From contig NZ_JAHLLW010000008.1 of NCBI RefSeq assembly GCF_019426345.1, positions 62,001 through 126,000 on the forward strand: 64,000 bases of DNA, given 5' to 3'. Shown piece by piece: positions 1 to 8,554 of this stretch. The number at the start of each line of letters is the position of its first letter. Within the stretch, counting starts at the first letter, position 1. This DNA is from Marinomonas lutimaris. GTDB taxonomy: Bacteria; Pseudomonadota; Gammaproteobacteria; Pseudomonadales; Marinomonadaceae. A program made the translations under genes and the position numbers. The notes below the pieces were generated by a model. That model saw nothing but the letters and a program-made list of their open reading frames with translations. It was not told the DNA's origin and ran no database searches.

Positions 1-606
1 ACCACCAGCTCGGAACATAGCCGCGGCGATTTCTGCACCAATTTCATTTTCTGTAATACCGGGACGACAAATCTCGATGCCTGCTTTCATGCCAGCTTCT
101 GTCGCCAATGCAGCACGGCGCATTATCATGATTTCTTCTTGAGATTTGCAGATACGGCCTTCTTCGACGATGCCGAAGCAATCCATCAATTTGGCATTTT
201 TCAATGTCGTGTGAATACAATCCTGCTGATAAGCTGGGAAGAAGTAGCTATTGCGTTCGTAACCAATACGCTTGTCAGCTAAACCAAATTCCCGCAGCGC
301 ATCAACGAGCATTTGAATCGCATCGCCTGTATCAGGGTAAGGTCGAGTTAGTTCAACCCATGTGCGAGCAAATATATTAGATTCTTCCAACGCTCGGGTG
401 ATCATAAAAGGCTCTTTTTCGAGCGGGATCACCAGTGCTTGAAAGAAAGAATAACCCGTGGTTTGGTAATCGGTTAAATAAGTAATGTTTTCTGGGTCTG
501 TGATTACAATCGCATCTAAGCGGCGCTCGGCAATGCGAGCGCGCAATTCACCCAAGCGACGCTGATACTCAGCGAAAGTAAATGTCATATCATCGCGTTC
601 AATCAT
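1..606 (-). CDS. doeA: Ectoine hydrolase DoeA, 3' end outside window
   Basis: The first 202 codons of an M24 (creatinase/Xaa-Pro peptidase-like) protein are read from an ATG at 606. The N-terminus (MTFTFAEYQRR..., then TDPENITYLTDYQTTGYSFFQ) is typical of DoeA/EutD, which opens the ectoine ring to N-acetyl-diaminobutyrate in the cytoplasm. Only the N-terminal creatinase-like domain and the start of the catalytic domain are present, so metal ligands cannot be checked. The ATG overlaps the stop of the upstream aminotransferase gene (ATGA), implying translational coupling. The neighbouring deacetylase and transaminase genes support the assignment. The gene is truncated by the window edge, not by mutation. 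Confidence 0.85.
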   Translation of the reverse strand, partial: MIERDDMTFTFAEYQRRLGELRARIAERRLDAIVITDPENITYLTDYQTTGYSFFQALVIPLEKEPFMITRALEESNIFARTWVELTRPYPDTGDAIQMLVDALREFGLADKRIGYERNSYFFPAYQQDCIHTTLKNAKLMDCFGIVEEGRICKSQEEIMIMRRAALATEAGMKAGIEICRPGITENEIGAEIAAAMFRAGG

Positions 607-1862
607 GCGGCTTCCTCCATTACAAAACGTACGGCATCTTTTAAAATATCCAAACCTACGATTAGATCTGCGTCAGGAATGGTTAATGGTGGAATGATCT
701 TCAACACTCGACCACCACTGCCGCAAGCGCCCAGCATCAGGCCGTTATGGAAACAACGTTGTACGACTTTCGCTGCCACTTCGCCACTGCCCATGTCTAA
801 ACCAAGGATTAGACCTTTACCACGCAATTCTTTTGCGCTGTTTTCGCTAACCAGTGGCTCTAACGCATTGCGTACCGTTTTGACTTTTTCTTTAACTTCG
901 TTCATCAGCTTGTCATCGTCAAAGTAGCTTAAGGCCACTTCACCGGCGACGAAGGATAAATTCTGTCCACGGAAGGTGCCGGTGTGTTCGCCTGGTGACC
1001 AATGTTTGTCTAAATCAGGGTGTACCAAATTCATTGCCATTGGCGTACCCGCGCCACCAATGCCTTTGGCTAAAGTAATGATGTCTGGATTGATGCCCAT
1101 GTCATCAAAGCTGAAATACGAGCCAGTGCGCCCGCAGCCCACTTGTATGTCATCGACGATTAGTACAGAACCAAACTCTTTAGCGAGTTTTTCCAGTTTT
1201 TGCATCCATTCTTTACTAGCGACATTCACGCCACCTTCTGCTTGGATGGTTTCCACCATGAATGCGGCTGGTGGTTTTATGCCACTGGATGGATCTCGGT
1301 ATTGGCTTGCTAATGCATCTAATGCTGCAAGTGAAGCCTCTTGGTCGTGCTCTTGGTCGAATAATTCATGGCTGACATGCAGCAAAGGCACACCGGAAGC
1401 TTGACGGAAATACTCGTTGGCGGTTGCTGCCAATGCGCCCAACGTCATGCCGTGAAAGCCTTGGCTAAAGGCGACAATGTTGTGTCGTCCTGTGGCGTTA
1501 CGCGCCAGCTTCATGGCCGCTTCTACCGCGTTGGTGCCTGTCGGTCCCATGAATTGCATGCGATGAGGCATGTTTCTAGGGGTAAGAATGACATCGGTAA
1601 ACTTCTGCATAAACTTGGCTTTGGCTTGGGTTTGCATATCCAAGCTGTGAAGCACACCATCTTTTTGCATGTAATCGATCATTGCTTCTTTCATGTGTGG
1701 GTTATTGTGACCAAAGTTAAGCACCCCAGCGCCAGCGAAGAAATCAATGTATTCCTTACCATCTTCATCAATCTGACGTGAGTTTTTTGCCGTAACAAAA
1801 ACCGTTGGGTACGTGCGAGCGTAAGCTCGAATGTTGGATTCTCGTTGTTCGAAAATAGTCAT
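603..1862 (-). CDS. doeD: Diaminobutyrate transaminase, ectoine catabolism
   Basis: A class III PLP-dependent aminotransferase of 419 residues. The PLP lysine lies in LAKGIGGAGTP, the cofactor-binding Asp in VLIVDDIQVGCGRTG, and the glycine-rich GPTGTNAVEAAMKLAR segment is near residue 106. It resembles EctB-type 2,4-diaminobutyrate transaminases. Its position between an M20 deacetylase and doeA indicates the catabolic direction, converting diaminobutyrate to aspartate semialdehyde, rather than ectoine synthesis; no ectA or ectC is nearby. It is the middle gene of the leftward operon, 56 bases after doeB2 and overlapping doeA by 4 bases. Family assignment is firm; the DoeD role is inferred from context. 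Confidence 0.82.
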   Translation of the reverse strand: MTIFEQRESNIRAYARTYPTVFVTAKNSRQIDEDGKEYIDFFAGAGVLNFGHNNPHMKEAMIDYMQKDGVLHSLDMQTQAKAKFMQKFTDVILTPRNMPHRMQFMGPTGTNAVEAAMKLARNATGRHNIVAFSQGFHGMTLGALAATANEYFRQASGVPLLHVSHELFDQEHDQEASLAALDALASQYRDPSSGIKPPAAFMVETIQAEGGVNVASKEWMQKLEKLAKEFGSVLIVDDIQVGCGRTGSYFSFDDMGINPDIITLAKGIGGAGTPMAMNLVHPDLDKHWSPGEHTGTFRGQNLSFVAGEVALSYFDDDKLMNEVKEKVKTVRNALEPLVSENSAKELRGKGLILGLDMGSGEVAAKVVQRCFHNGLMLGACGSGGRVLKIIPPLTIPDADLIVGLDILKDAVRFVMEEAA

Positions 1863-1918
1863 GTCGTCTCCTTATGAAACTTCTGTTCACTTGCTGTTTT
1901 GTGGTTGTGCTTTTGGTT

Positions 1919-3091
1919 TTATCGTTTTGGTAGTGATTGATTGGCAAGGCCTGCAAGCTGGCAAAACCAACGACAGACATCGGCAATCAATCGATCATTG
2001 AAATCGTAATGTGGACTGTGACAAGCCACGTTGTGACCTGCGCCATCGTCACTGCCTATCAAGGCAAACGCACCGGGAATCGCTTGCAAATAGTAGCTAA
2101 AATCTTCCGACGCCATGATTGGTAAGGCTTGTCCGTGATTAAGTGTTTGTTCGCCATAAAGCGATTGCCACACCTCGCGAGCGTTTGTGGCTTGGGCTTT
2201 ATGATTAATGGTTGCCTGATAGCGCATGTCGTGTTGTACAACGCATTCCACGCCATAAGCCGCTGCAGTTTGCGTGGCGACTTCGGTAATATGTTGATTA
2301 ATTAGTTGGCGAGTTGCTTCGTCAGGCACACGAATGCTGCCGCTTAATGTCGCCGTTTCTGGAATCACCGTAGGCGCGGTTCCGCCATGTATTTGCGTTA
2401 CGCTGATCACTGCTGTGGCTTGTGGTGCAATACGTCGACTGACGATTTGCTGTAACGCCACATTCACCGCGCTGGCTGCTAACAAAGGATCGGCGCAGAG
2501 TTCTGGTTGGCTGGCGTGCCCGCCACGGCCTTTGAATTCCATGCTGAAAGTTCCATTGCCGCACATGACAATATCGTCAGGACAAGCAATCGTGCCATAA
2601 GGCAGAGCGGGCCAGTTGTGCCAGCCGTAAATTTCTCCGACATTTTCCAATGCGCTATCTTTGATCATTTCACGCGCACCGTGAAAACCTTCTTCGGCTG
2701 GCTGAAAGATGAGTACCACGGGCTGAGGTAACTCTTTTTCAAATTGTTTTAACCAACGTGCTGTTGCTAGCAGAGTGGCCGTATGTCCATCATGACCACA
2801 AGCGTGCATGCAGCCTTGGTTCACCGATTGCCATTCCTTGCCTGTTTGCTCGTCAATTGGCAAGGCATCCATATCTCCACGCAAAGCAATCGCTTTACCT
2901 TTAGCGTTTTTGTTCAACCATGCGATGGTTCCTGTATCGGCACAAGTGCGCCATGGAATATCCAAGGCATCGAGCTGGCTGCGAACCAATGATGCAGTGT
3001 TTTTTTCTTGCCAACTAAGCTCGGGATGAGCGTGTAACTGCTTACGCAAGTTTTCTGCGAAGATAATATTCTCTTGCCATAAATTCTGCAT
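1919..3091 (-). CDS. doeB2: M20 amidohydrolase, probable N-acetyl-diaminobutyrate deacetylase DoeB2
   Basis: A 390-residue M20 family amidohydrolase (hippurate hydrolase/IAA-amino acid hydrolase group). Metal-binding motifs are visible: LRGDMDALP, the Cys-His pair in GCMHACGHDGH, QPAEEG, and the late MASEDFSYY. A dimerisation domain lies in the middle (GRGGHASQPE). It is the first gene of the leftward operon with doeD and doeA. The expected role is removal of acetate from N-acetyl-L-2,4-diaminobutyrate, a step done in other bacteria by the unrelated AstE-like DoeB. The ATG at 3091 follows a purine-rich GGGAGGC stretch. Substrate is inferred from neighbours; a general aminoacylase cannot be excluded. 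Confidence 0.72.
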   Translation of the reverse strand: MQNLWQENIIFAENLRKQLHAHPELSWQEKNTASLVRSQLDALDIPWRTCADTGTIAWLNKNAKGKAIALRGDMDALPIDEQTGKEWQSVNQGCMHACGHDGHTATLLATARWLKQFEKELPQPVVLIFQPAEEGFHGAREMIKDSALENVGEIYGWHNWPALPYGTIACPDDIVMCGNGTFSMEFKGRGGHASQPELCADPLLAASAVNVALQQIVSRRIAPQATAVISVTQIHGGTAPTVIPETATLSGSIRVPDEATRQLINQHITEVATQTAAAYGVECVVQHDMRYQATINHKAQATNAREVWQSLYGEQTLNHGQALPIMASEDFSYYLQAIPGAFALIGSDDGAGHNVACHSPHYDFNDRLIADVCRWFCQLAGLANQSLPKR

Positions 3092-3723
3092 AACGCCTCC
3101 CTTAAAACTCTGTGTAATTTGAAAAACTTCATACAGTAGTAATTAAATATTTATGGTGTTGCAAGAGCGAAAAATAAAAAGAACACCAATAAAAAGTATA
3201 AAAGACAGAAAATAAAACATAAAAACATCAAAAAAAACGCTCAAAACAAACACATAGAGAAATATGTAAAAAAATCATAAAAAGCTGAAAATTCACATTT
3301 CAATCAATAAAATAGGCGTTTTAGTGTGCTCCAAAAATGCGCGGTAGCGCCCTAAAAATAAGCGTTCAGCTCAAAATTGGCGCTTATAAATAACTGTCAT
3401 GTCTAATGATTAGTTATGTAAGCGTTTTGATTGATATAAGTTACATATCTAACGATTAGTGTTGTAGTTTTATTTATCTATTGTTGGGCTGATTTATAAA
3501 ATAAAAGACTAAGGTAATAGAGAAAATAAGAGAGGGAAGAGTAGGTGGGGATAGCATTTTAAAATGAAGAAGTGTTGACGTTGAATAAATATGAATATTG
3601 TTTTTAATCTAAAAAATGCACGCTTTATTCGTTTCCTAATTTGGGAATTAAATTATTTTGCTCCCATTTTAAATTGAATTTAAGCTAAGGTAGATCCGTC
3701 TTTTTATCTTTCTTAGGTGACTT
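3092..3723. promoter_or_regulatory. Divergent AT-rich control region between doe operon and lysR
   Basis: No gene is seen in these 632 bases. The sequence is very AT-rich and must carry the promoters of the leftward doe operon and the rightward LysR gene. It contains several inverted repeats, including TAAGCG-N16-CGCTTA (3359-3386) and the paired palindromes listed separately. Exact -35/-10 elements could not be fixed. Confidence 0.5.
3390..3460. promoter_or_regulatory. Two related palindromic operator candidates
   Basis: The palindrome TCTAATGATTAGT (3402-3414) is repeated with one change as TCTAACGATTAGT (3448-3460), 46 bases apart. The first copy sits inside a wider inverted repeat, ATAACT-N16-AGTTAT (3390-3417). 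Two copies of one dyad in a divergent promoter region are what a dimeric regulator would use. The protein is unknown; the adjacent LysR or an ectoine regulator (DoeX/EnuR type) encoded elsewhere are the obvious candidates. Confidence 0.5.
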
Positions 3724-4638
3724 ATGCATAAACTCCCGCCTCGTGCGTTGGAATACCTTAATGCTATTGCTCGGTATAAAACTTTGCGAAAGGCTGCTGC
3801 TAGGCTAAATGTTGATCCTTCTGCCGTAAGTCGTTTGTTGTCACAGTTAGAAGAAAGTTTGCTTTTGCCCGTCTGGGATCGAACAAATAACCGCAATCCT
3901 ATAACGCCTGCAGGCGAGGAGCTGCTTCAGTACTATCGAAAAATGTTTGCCAGCGAGCAAGCCACGTTATCTAGAATCGATGACTTACTAAATTTGAGAA
4001 CGGGTGAAGTACGAATTGCGGTAGGAGAGGGGATTTTAGGTGATCTTATTTCATCTTCATTGCAGTCATTTTTGGAAAAGCATAAAGGGATTCAACTTTC
4101 GGTAGAAATGGCTGGAGCACAAGATGCAGTACAGTTACTTCAGGAGGAGCATATTGATTTTGCGTTAACCTATGCGTCGGTGAATAACCCTAAATTATAT
4201 TGTCATTTGGAAACCAGTCATCCTCTTGAGCTGATTGTGCCGCCGGGACATGCTCTAACCAAGCAAGAAAACCCTGTTACTTTCCATTCTGTTGCTGAGT
4301 ATCCATTTGCTCTTCTTGATAAGTCGACTGGTATGGGGCGTTTAGTTACGCTTGCAGAAGAATTGAATCATCTAAAGCTAACGCCGCGTTTGCGAACCAA
4401 CTCCGTGGCAGCTTTGAAGAATTTTGTGATGTCAGGTCTTGGCATTACTTTTATGCCATTACTAACAGTACGGGAAGAAATTGAACAAGGGAAAATCATT
4501 GTTATTCCTATGGAAAGTAATATCTTTTCTCAAGCGAAAGTTCAAGTTTTAAGCATAGAGAGTAGAGAGCTAACTTTGGCTGCTCAGGCTTTATTGAATC
4601 ATCTTAGCGAAACAATGGAATTCTTAGCCCATAAATAG
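3724..4638 (+). CDS. LysR family transcriptional regulator
   Basis: A 304-residue LysR-type regulator. The N-terminal winged helix-turn-helix is at about residues 5-63 (ALEYLNAIARYKTLRKAAARLNVDPSAVSRLLSQLE spread over this stretch). The substrate-binding domain follows from about residue 94, with the usual late FVMSGLGITFMP motif. It is transcribed in the same direction as the TRAP-dipeptidase genes that start 146 bases downstream, and divergently from the doe operon, so it probably controls one or both. The inducer is unknown. The ATG follows an AGGTGA ribosome-binding site. Confidence 0.88.
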   Translation: MHKLPPRALEYLNAIARYKTLRKAAARLNVDPSAVSRLLSQLEESLLLPVWDRTNNRNPITPAGEELLQYYRKMFASEQATLSRIDDLLNLRTGEVRIAVGEGILGDLISSSLQSFLEKHKGIQLSVEMAGAQDAVQLLQEEHIDFALTYASVNNPKLYCHLETSHPLELIVPPGHALTKQENPVTFHSVAEYPFALLDKSTGMGRLVTLAEELNHLKLTPRLRTNSVAALKNFVMSGLGITFMPLLTVREEIEQGKIIVIPMESNIFSQAKVQVLSIESRELTLAAQALLNHLSETMEFLAHK

Positions 4639-4704
4639 AGCGATAGGTATTGTTTTATTTTATGTGTTGACTTAATTGCAACGCTTTGGTGCTTGTGATG
4701 TCAA

Positions 4705-4722
4705 CAACTCAAGTTTAAGTTG
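4705..4722. promoter_or_regulatory. Candidate LysR operator upstream of the TRAP operon
   Basis: The inverted repeat CAACT-N8-AGTTG contains the T-N11-A spacing usual for LysR sites and lies about 65 bases before the solute-binding protein gene. A further GTTGAC/GTCAAC pair sits just upstream, and GATAAT at 4731 could serve as a -10. Assignment rests on symmetry and position only. Confidence 0.35.
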
Positions 4723-4784
4723 GTTGTGTGGATAATAAAATGATAGAAAAAACACATGACTTTAAATCATAAAGGAACTCAAAA

Positions 4785-5819
4785 ATGACAGTTATCAATC
4801 AAATATTAGGTAAAACTCGTTTGTTTAAAGCAATGGCATTAGGAGCGGCGATTTCATCCATGTCGTTTGCCGTCCAAGCTCAAACAATCAACCTAAGTTA
4901 TAACGGTGCGGCTGATGTAGATAAGAATGCCGTACATTTATTTGCGACAAATCTGCAAAAATTAGTCGATCAGAAAACCAATGGTGAGCTGACCTTAAAG
5001 CTTTATCCAAATAGCATGTTGGGTGAAGAGGAAGAGCGCATGGAGCAGGTATTAAATACGCCAAGTCTAAATGTTGCTTCTTTTGGTGGTGTTTCTCCTT
5101 TATTTCCTGAAATTTTTGTCAGTGCAATACCTTTTCTATTCAGTGATTTTGATCAAGCCCGTCAGTTTTTTGATGAAGGTAGTTACTGGAAAGCAGTGCA
5201 GAGCGAGTTTTATAAGCGCACTGGTGGACACCTAATGGCCGTAGTGGAAGAGGGCGGTTTTCTTGCCTTTACCAATAACAAGCACCCAATTAAATCTCCG
5301 AAAGATTTTGAAGGTCTTCGTTATCGTGCCATGGATAAAAGTCAGGTTGCTCTTTACAACGCATTTGGTGCGTCTGGTACGCCAATCCCTTGGACAGAAG
5401 TTTATCTTGCACTAAAAACAGGTGTCGCTGATGGTCAGATGAATCCGCCTATGTACATTATTTTAGGCAGTTTATTTGAGGTGCAAAAATACGCAACTTT
5501 GGCAAATATCCAATATTCAGACCAGTTCTTAGTAGGTAATGATGAATTGCTAAAAAGCTTATCAGCTAAAGACAAAGCTGCTTTATTAGAGGCTGTGAAA
5601 GAGGCTAATGACATCAATAGAAAAGCGGTGCAAAGTCAGGTTGAGTCTCGTATTGCTTTCTTGGAAGAGAAGGGGATGGAAGTATATCGCCCTACGGCTG
5701 CAGAGTTAGAAGAGTTTCGTACCGTAGGTCAGCCTTCTTACTTTAAGTGGTTAGAAGAGGAAGGTATTGATCAAAAATGGGTCGATTTAGCATTAAAAGA
5801 TGTAGGTTTTAAAAAGTAA
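4785..5819 (+). CDS. TRAP transporter solute-binding protein (DctP family)
   Basis: A 344-residue periplasmic binding protein. A signal peptide covers about residues 1-32, ending in SFAVQAQ. The DctP fold signature is clear: LYPNSMLGEEEERMEQ, the substrate-carboxylate arginine region LRYRAMD, FGASGTPIPWTEVYLALKTGVADGQMNP. It delivers an organic anion to the QM permease encoded immediately downstream. Its substrate cannot be read from sequence. Ectoine is possible because the doe genes are next door, and a D-amino-acid or dipeptide-like compound is possible because a VanX-type dipeptidase ends the operon. It has a strong AAAGGA-type ribosome-binding site. Confidence 0.88.
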   Translation: MTVINQILGKTRLFKAMALGAAISSMSFAVQAQTINLSYNGAADVDKNAVHLFATNLQKLVDQKTNGELTLKLYPNSMLGEEEERMEQVLNTPSLNVASFGGVSPLFPEIFVSAIPFLFSDFDQARQFFDEGSYWKAVQSEFYKRTGGHLMAVVEEGGFLAFTNNKHPIKSPKDFEGLRYRAMDKSQVALYNAFGASGTPIPWTEVYLALKTGVADGQMNPPMYIILGSLFEVQKYATLANIQYSDQFLVGNDELLKSLSAKDKAALLEAVKEANDINRKAVQSQVESRIAFLEEKGMEVYRPTAAELEEFRTVGQPSYFKWLEEEGIDQKWVDLALKDVGFKK

Positions 5820-5832
5820 ATCCCATTTAGTT

Positions 5833-5850
5833 CGGCGCCTTCGGGCGCCG
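5833..5850 (+). terminator. UUCG hairpin between binding-protein and permease genes
   Basis: A perfect 7-bp stem, CGGCGCC/GGCGCCG, is closed by a TTCG tetraloop in the 44-base gap between dctP and dctQ. No T-run follows, so this is more likely an mRNA-stabilising or attenuating hairpin than a full terminator. It would favour a high ratio of binding protein to permease. Confidence 0.6.
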
Positions 5851-5863
5851 TTACGAGGCAATT

Positions 5864-6349
5864 ATGACCCTGAATTCTATACGTGCATCAGCGTATCGCT
5901 TGTTGTTGCTTATATCTGCATCCATTCTCGCTATGAATGTATTGCTTATTTTGTATAGCGTATTTACTCGCTATATTTTAAATCATTCGCCTATTTGGTC
6001 GGATGAACTTTCTCGGTATGGAATCATTGCCAGTGTCATGTTGGCGATGTCTTGCGCTTATGTAGACTCCCGGCACATGAGAGTCTCTTTTGTCGAACAA
6101 AATGTCGGTCGTACTGCTCGTCATTTGATTCGTATGTATCAATGGTTGGTCGTGTTGTGCGTCTCGCTATTTTTTACTTACGTAAGTGCACGTTACTCAA
6201 TATCCATGGGCAAGTTTGCCAGTATGAGTCTTGGCGTGAGTAAATCGATTCCTTTGTTATCTGTGCCTATTGGCTTTGGTGCCTTATTTCTGATGGTATT
6301 TATACAAGGGCCATTCCCGCAGAATCAAGAGAGGAATGAAGCATGTTGA
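5864..6349 (+). CDS. TRAP transporter small permease (DctQ family)
   Basis: A 161-residue membrane protein with four predicted helices (about residues 12-34, 47-64, 90-108 and 126-149). The DctQ signature is present: a R-Y-I-L-N-H-S-P stretch and W-S-D-E-L-S-R-Y near residue 45. It forms the small subunit of the inner-membrane TRAP complex with the large permease, whose gene overlaps its 3' end by 7 bases. The short hydrophilic tail is unremarkable. Confidence 0.85.
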   Translation: MTLNSIRASAYRLLLLISASILAMNVLLILYSVFTRYILNHSPIWSDELSRYGIIASVMLAMSCAYVDSRHMRVSFVEQNVGRTARHLIRMYQWLVVLCVSLFFTYVSARYSISMGKFASMSLGVSKSIPLLSVPIGFGALFLMVFIQGPFPQNQERNEAC

Positions 6350-7620
6350 TTGCTATTGTTGTTACCTTTTTAGTGAACATATTATTAGGCGTGCCATTAT
6401 TCATTTGTCTTTTATTGGCATCATTAATCGGCTTTTATTTTGTCGATTTTTCGTTAGCTTATCGCATGGTTCCACAACAGTTTTTTGGCGGTATTAATTC
6501 CTTTGCTTTAATGGCCATTCCGCTCTTTATCTTTGCCGGTAACTTGATGAATTCCTCAGGATTGACGTCACAGTTGATTCGTTTAGCGAACTCATTGGTC
6601 GGACATCTACGTGGTGGCTTGGGTTACGTTAATGTGGTCTCTAGCGTGTTTTTTGCCGGTGTGAATGGTTCAGCCGTGGCAGATACCTCTGCTCTTGGGT
6701 CGTTGCTGGTTCCCGCGATGAAAAAAGAAGGCTATTCAACTAGCTATGCAGCAGGTTTAACCGCAGCCAGTTCTTTGATTGGGCCGATTATTCCACCCAG
6801 TATTTTCATGATTCTTTATGCGTCTTTGACCAATACATCAGTGGGGGATTTGTTTCTTGCAGGCGTCATTCCAGGTCTATTGCTTGGCGGTGCATTTATC
6901 GTTATGAATTATCTGTATGCCAGAAAAGCGGGTTTACAAAGTCAAACAGAAAGGTCCAGCTTTAAAGGCATTTTACAGGCTTTTTGGTATTCGGCCCCAG
7001 CCTTGATTGCGCCTTTTATCATTGTCTCTAGTATTGTTTTTGGTTTTGTTACGCCTACAGAGTCGGGTGCTTTAATTGTTGCTTACGCTTTGTTGCTGGG
7101 TTTGTTGAATCGTAGCTTATCCTTTACCAAGCTTCGTGAAGCTCTGGTTGACACTGCTATTTTGACTGGCACCATCTTTGTCATTATTGCTGCGTCGTCT
7201 GTGGTTAGTTGGTTATTGGCTTATGCGCAATTACCGTCGCAGCTTGTTGTCTACTTAGAGCCCTTTAAAAACAACCCAACCATCGTGCTTTTGATCCTCA
7301 GTTTGATAACTTTTTTCATTGGTATGTTAATGGAAGAAGTCTCTGCGCTAATGTTGCTGACGCCCGTATTCTTTCCGGTCGCTATTGCCTCTGGAGTGGA
7401 TCCTGTGCATTTAGGTGTGGTGATTACTATTAATATCACCATCGCATTGATTACTCCGCCAATGGGGGCGTGTGTCTTTGTTGCCGCTGCGGTGAGTAAG
7501 ATCGAAATCACTGAGATGTTTAAAAGTATTTGGCCGTTTGTGATGGTGGCTATTTTGGCTCAGATCTTTGTGATTTGCTTTCCGAGTTTAACCTTATTAT
7601 TGCCGAGTGTTTTTAATTGA
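6343..7620 (+). CDS. TRAP transporter large permease (DctM family)
   Basis: A 425-residue protein with about twelve hydrophobic segments, typical for DctM. Conserved features include FVSSVFFAGVNGSAVADTSALG in the first half, IGPIIPPSI, and a second-half repeat ending in ALITPPMGACVFVAAAV. It is the ion-coupled transport subunit of the TRAP system. The gene overlaps dctQ and is followed at once by the VanX-like dipeptidase gene, so all four are probably one transcript. Confidence 0.9.
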   Translation: MLIAIVVTFLVNILLGVPLFICLLLASLIGFYFVDFSLAYRMVPQQFFGGINSFALMAIPLFIFAGNLMNSSGLTSQLIRLANSLVGHLRGGLGYVNVVSSVFFAGVNGSAVADTSALGSLLVPAMKKEGYSTSYAAGLTAASSLIGPIIPPSIFMILYASLTNTSVGDLFLAGVIPGLLLGGAFIVMNYLYARKAGLQSQTERSSFKGILQAFWYSAPALIAPFIIVSSIVFGFVTPTESGALIVAYALLLGLLNRSLSFTKLREALVDTAILTGTIFVIIAASSVVSWLLAYAQLPSQLVVYLEPFKNNPTIVLLILSLITFFIGMLMEEVSALMLLTPVFFPVAIASGVDPVHLGVVITINITIALITPPMGACVFVAAAVSKIEITEMFKSIWPFVMVAILAQIFVICFPSLTLLLPSVFN

Positions 7621-7621
7621 T

Positions 7622-8377
7622 ATGAGCAGTTACAGACCACAAAATCAGATTCCTCCGTCAAATGATTTTTCTTGGGATAATTATAGGCAAATTACCATTG
7701 AGGATAACGGGGAAGTATTAATTCCCCTGAGTACATCGAACCGGTTGGTGACGTATCCTTTCTACGCAAAAATGGGTATTGCCAATGCTATTCCAGAGTG
7801 TTTTGTGCGGGAAAGTGTGTTTGATAAATTACACCAAGTAACCAAGCTTATGCCGTCTGGTGTAAGGCTAGTTGTGCTAGATGGTTGGCGTCCTTTTTCG
7901 GTACAACAATATTTGTTTGATACTTTAATTAACATCTTGAAAAAGTCGTTCCCTACTCATTCTGAACAATATTTGCATGAAAAGGCAAAAAGCCTAGTCT
8001 CGCCGCCTAGCACTGATGTTAAAGCTCCCAGCCCACATCTCACAGGAGGATCGGTCGACGTGACCTTGTGTGACGATATGGGGCGTTTTTTGGATATGGG
8101 GACTCACTTCGACGAAGCCAGCCAGTATTCATGGACGGATGCACTTGAAGCACCCGGTTGGAACAATAAAGTACCACAGGAGAATCGTCGGATTCTTTAT
8201 AACGCAATGATCGAAGTAGGTTTTACTAACCTACCTAGCGAGTGGTGGCACTATGATTTTGGCAATCAGTTATGGGCTTATCGTACAAAAAGTGAGAAGG
8301 CGATTTATGGCGTAACACGACCAAGAGACATTCTCAAACAATGGGAAAGTGAAATCATAGAAAATGGTTTCATATAG
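7622..8377 (+). CDS. VanX-type D-alanyl-D-alanine dipeptidase (M15D)
   Basis: A 251-residue M15D zinc dipeptidase. Visible active-site features are the transition-state arginine in LDGWRP, the zinc ligands in SPHLTGGSVDVTL (S-x-H-x6-D pattern), and the general base and third ligand in SEWWHYDFG. There is no signal peptide, so it should act in the cytoplasm on imported D,D-dipeptides, as DdpX and VanX do. The ATG lies one base after the dctM stop; an alternative GTG at 7607 would overlap dctM. No vancomycin-resistance ligase or dehydrogenase is nearby, so a catabolic or peptidoglycan-recycling role with the TRAP importer is more likely than resistance. Confidence 0.82.
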   Translation: MSSYRPQNQIPPSNDFSWDNYRQITIEDNGEVLIPLSTSNRLVTYPFYAKMGIANAIPECFVRESVFDKLHQVTKLMPSGVRLVVLDGWRPFSVQQYLFDTLINILKKSFPTHSEQYLHEKAKSLVSPPSTDVKAPSPHLTGGSVDVTLCDDMGRFLDMGTHFDEASQYSWTDALEAPGWNNKVPQENRRILYNAMIEVGFTNLPSEWWHYDFGNQLWAYRTKSEKAIYGVTRPRDILKQWESEIIENGFI

Positions 8378-8411
8378 CTTTTTTGGATGTTCCTGTGCAA
8401 ATAATAAACTT

Positions 8412-8447
8412 AGTTGCCCTAGATAATCTTTGTTATCTAGGGCAACT
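8412..8447 (+). terminator. Strong hairpin after the dipeptidase gene
   Basis: A perfect 15-bp stem (AGTTGCCCTAGATAA and its complement) with a 6-base loop lies 34 bases after the dipeptidase stop. The downstream T-run is weak (ATTTGAAT). It most likely ends the TRAP-dipeptidase transcript. Confidence 0.7.
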
Positions 8448-8554
8448 ATTTGAATAAAACGCTCCTGTATAGTCATTCAAGCGCTTTTACACGAACATTG
8501 TCTTTTTTAATTAATCGAATGACTCTATTCATTTTAGTGCTGCTTTATTTGGCT

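Noticed and set aside
976-1404. Long antisense open frames across doeD, doeB2, the helicase, lptC/yrbG, hisD and others.
   Set aside because: They mirror strongly coding genes on the other strand and have no own start signals.
7622-8377. Vancomycin-resistance (van) cluster.
   Set aside because: Only a VanX-like gene is present; no VanH, VanA-type ligase or VanRS genes are nearby, and the context is a TRAP importer.
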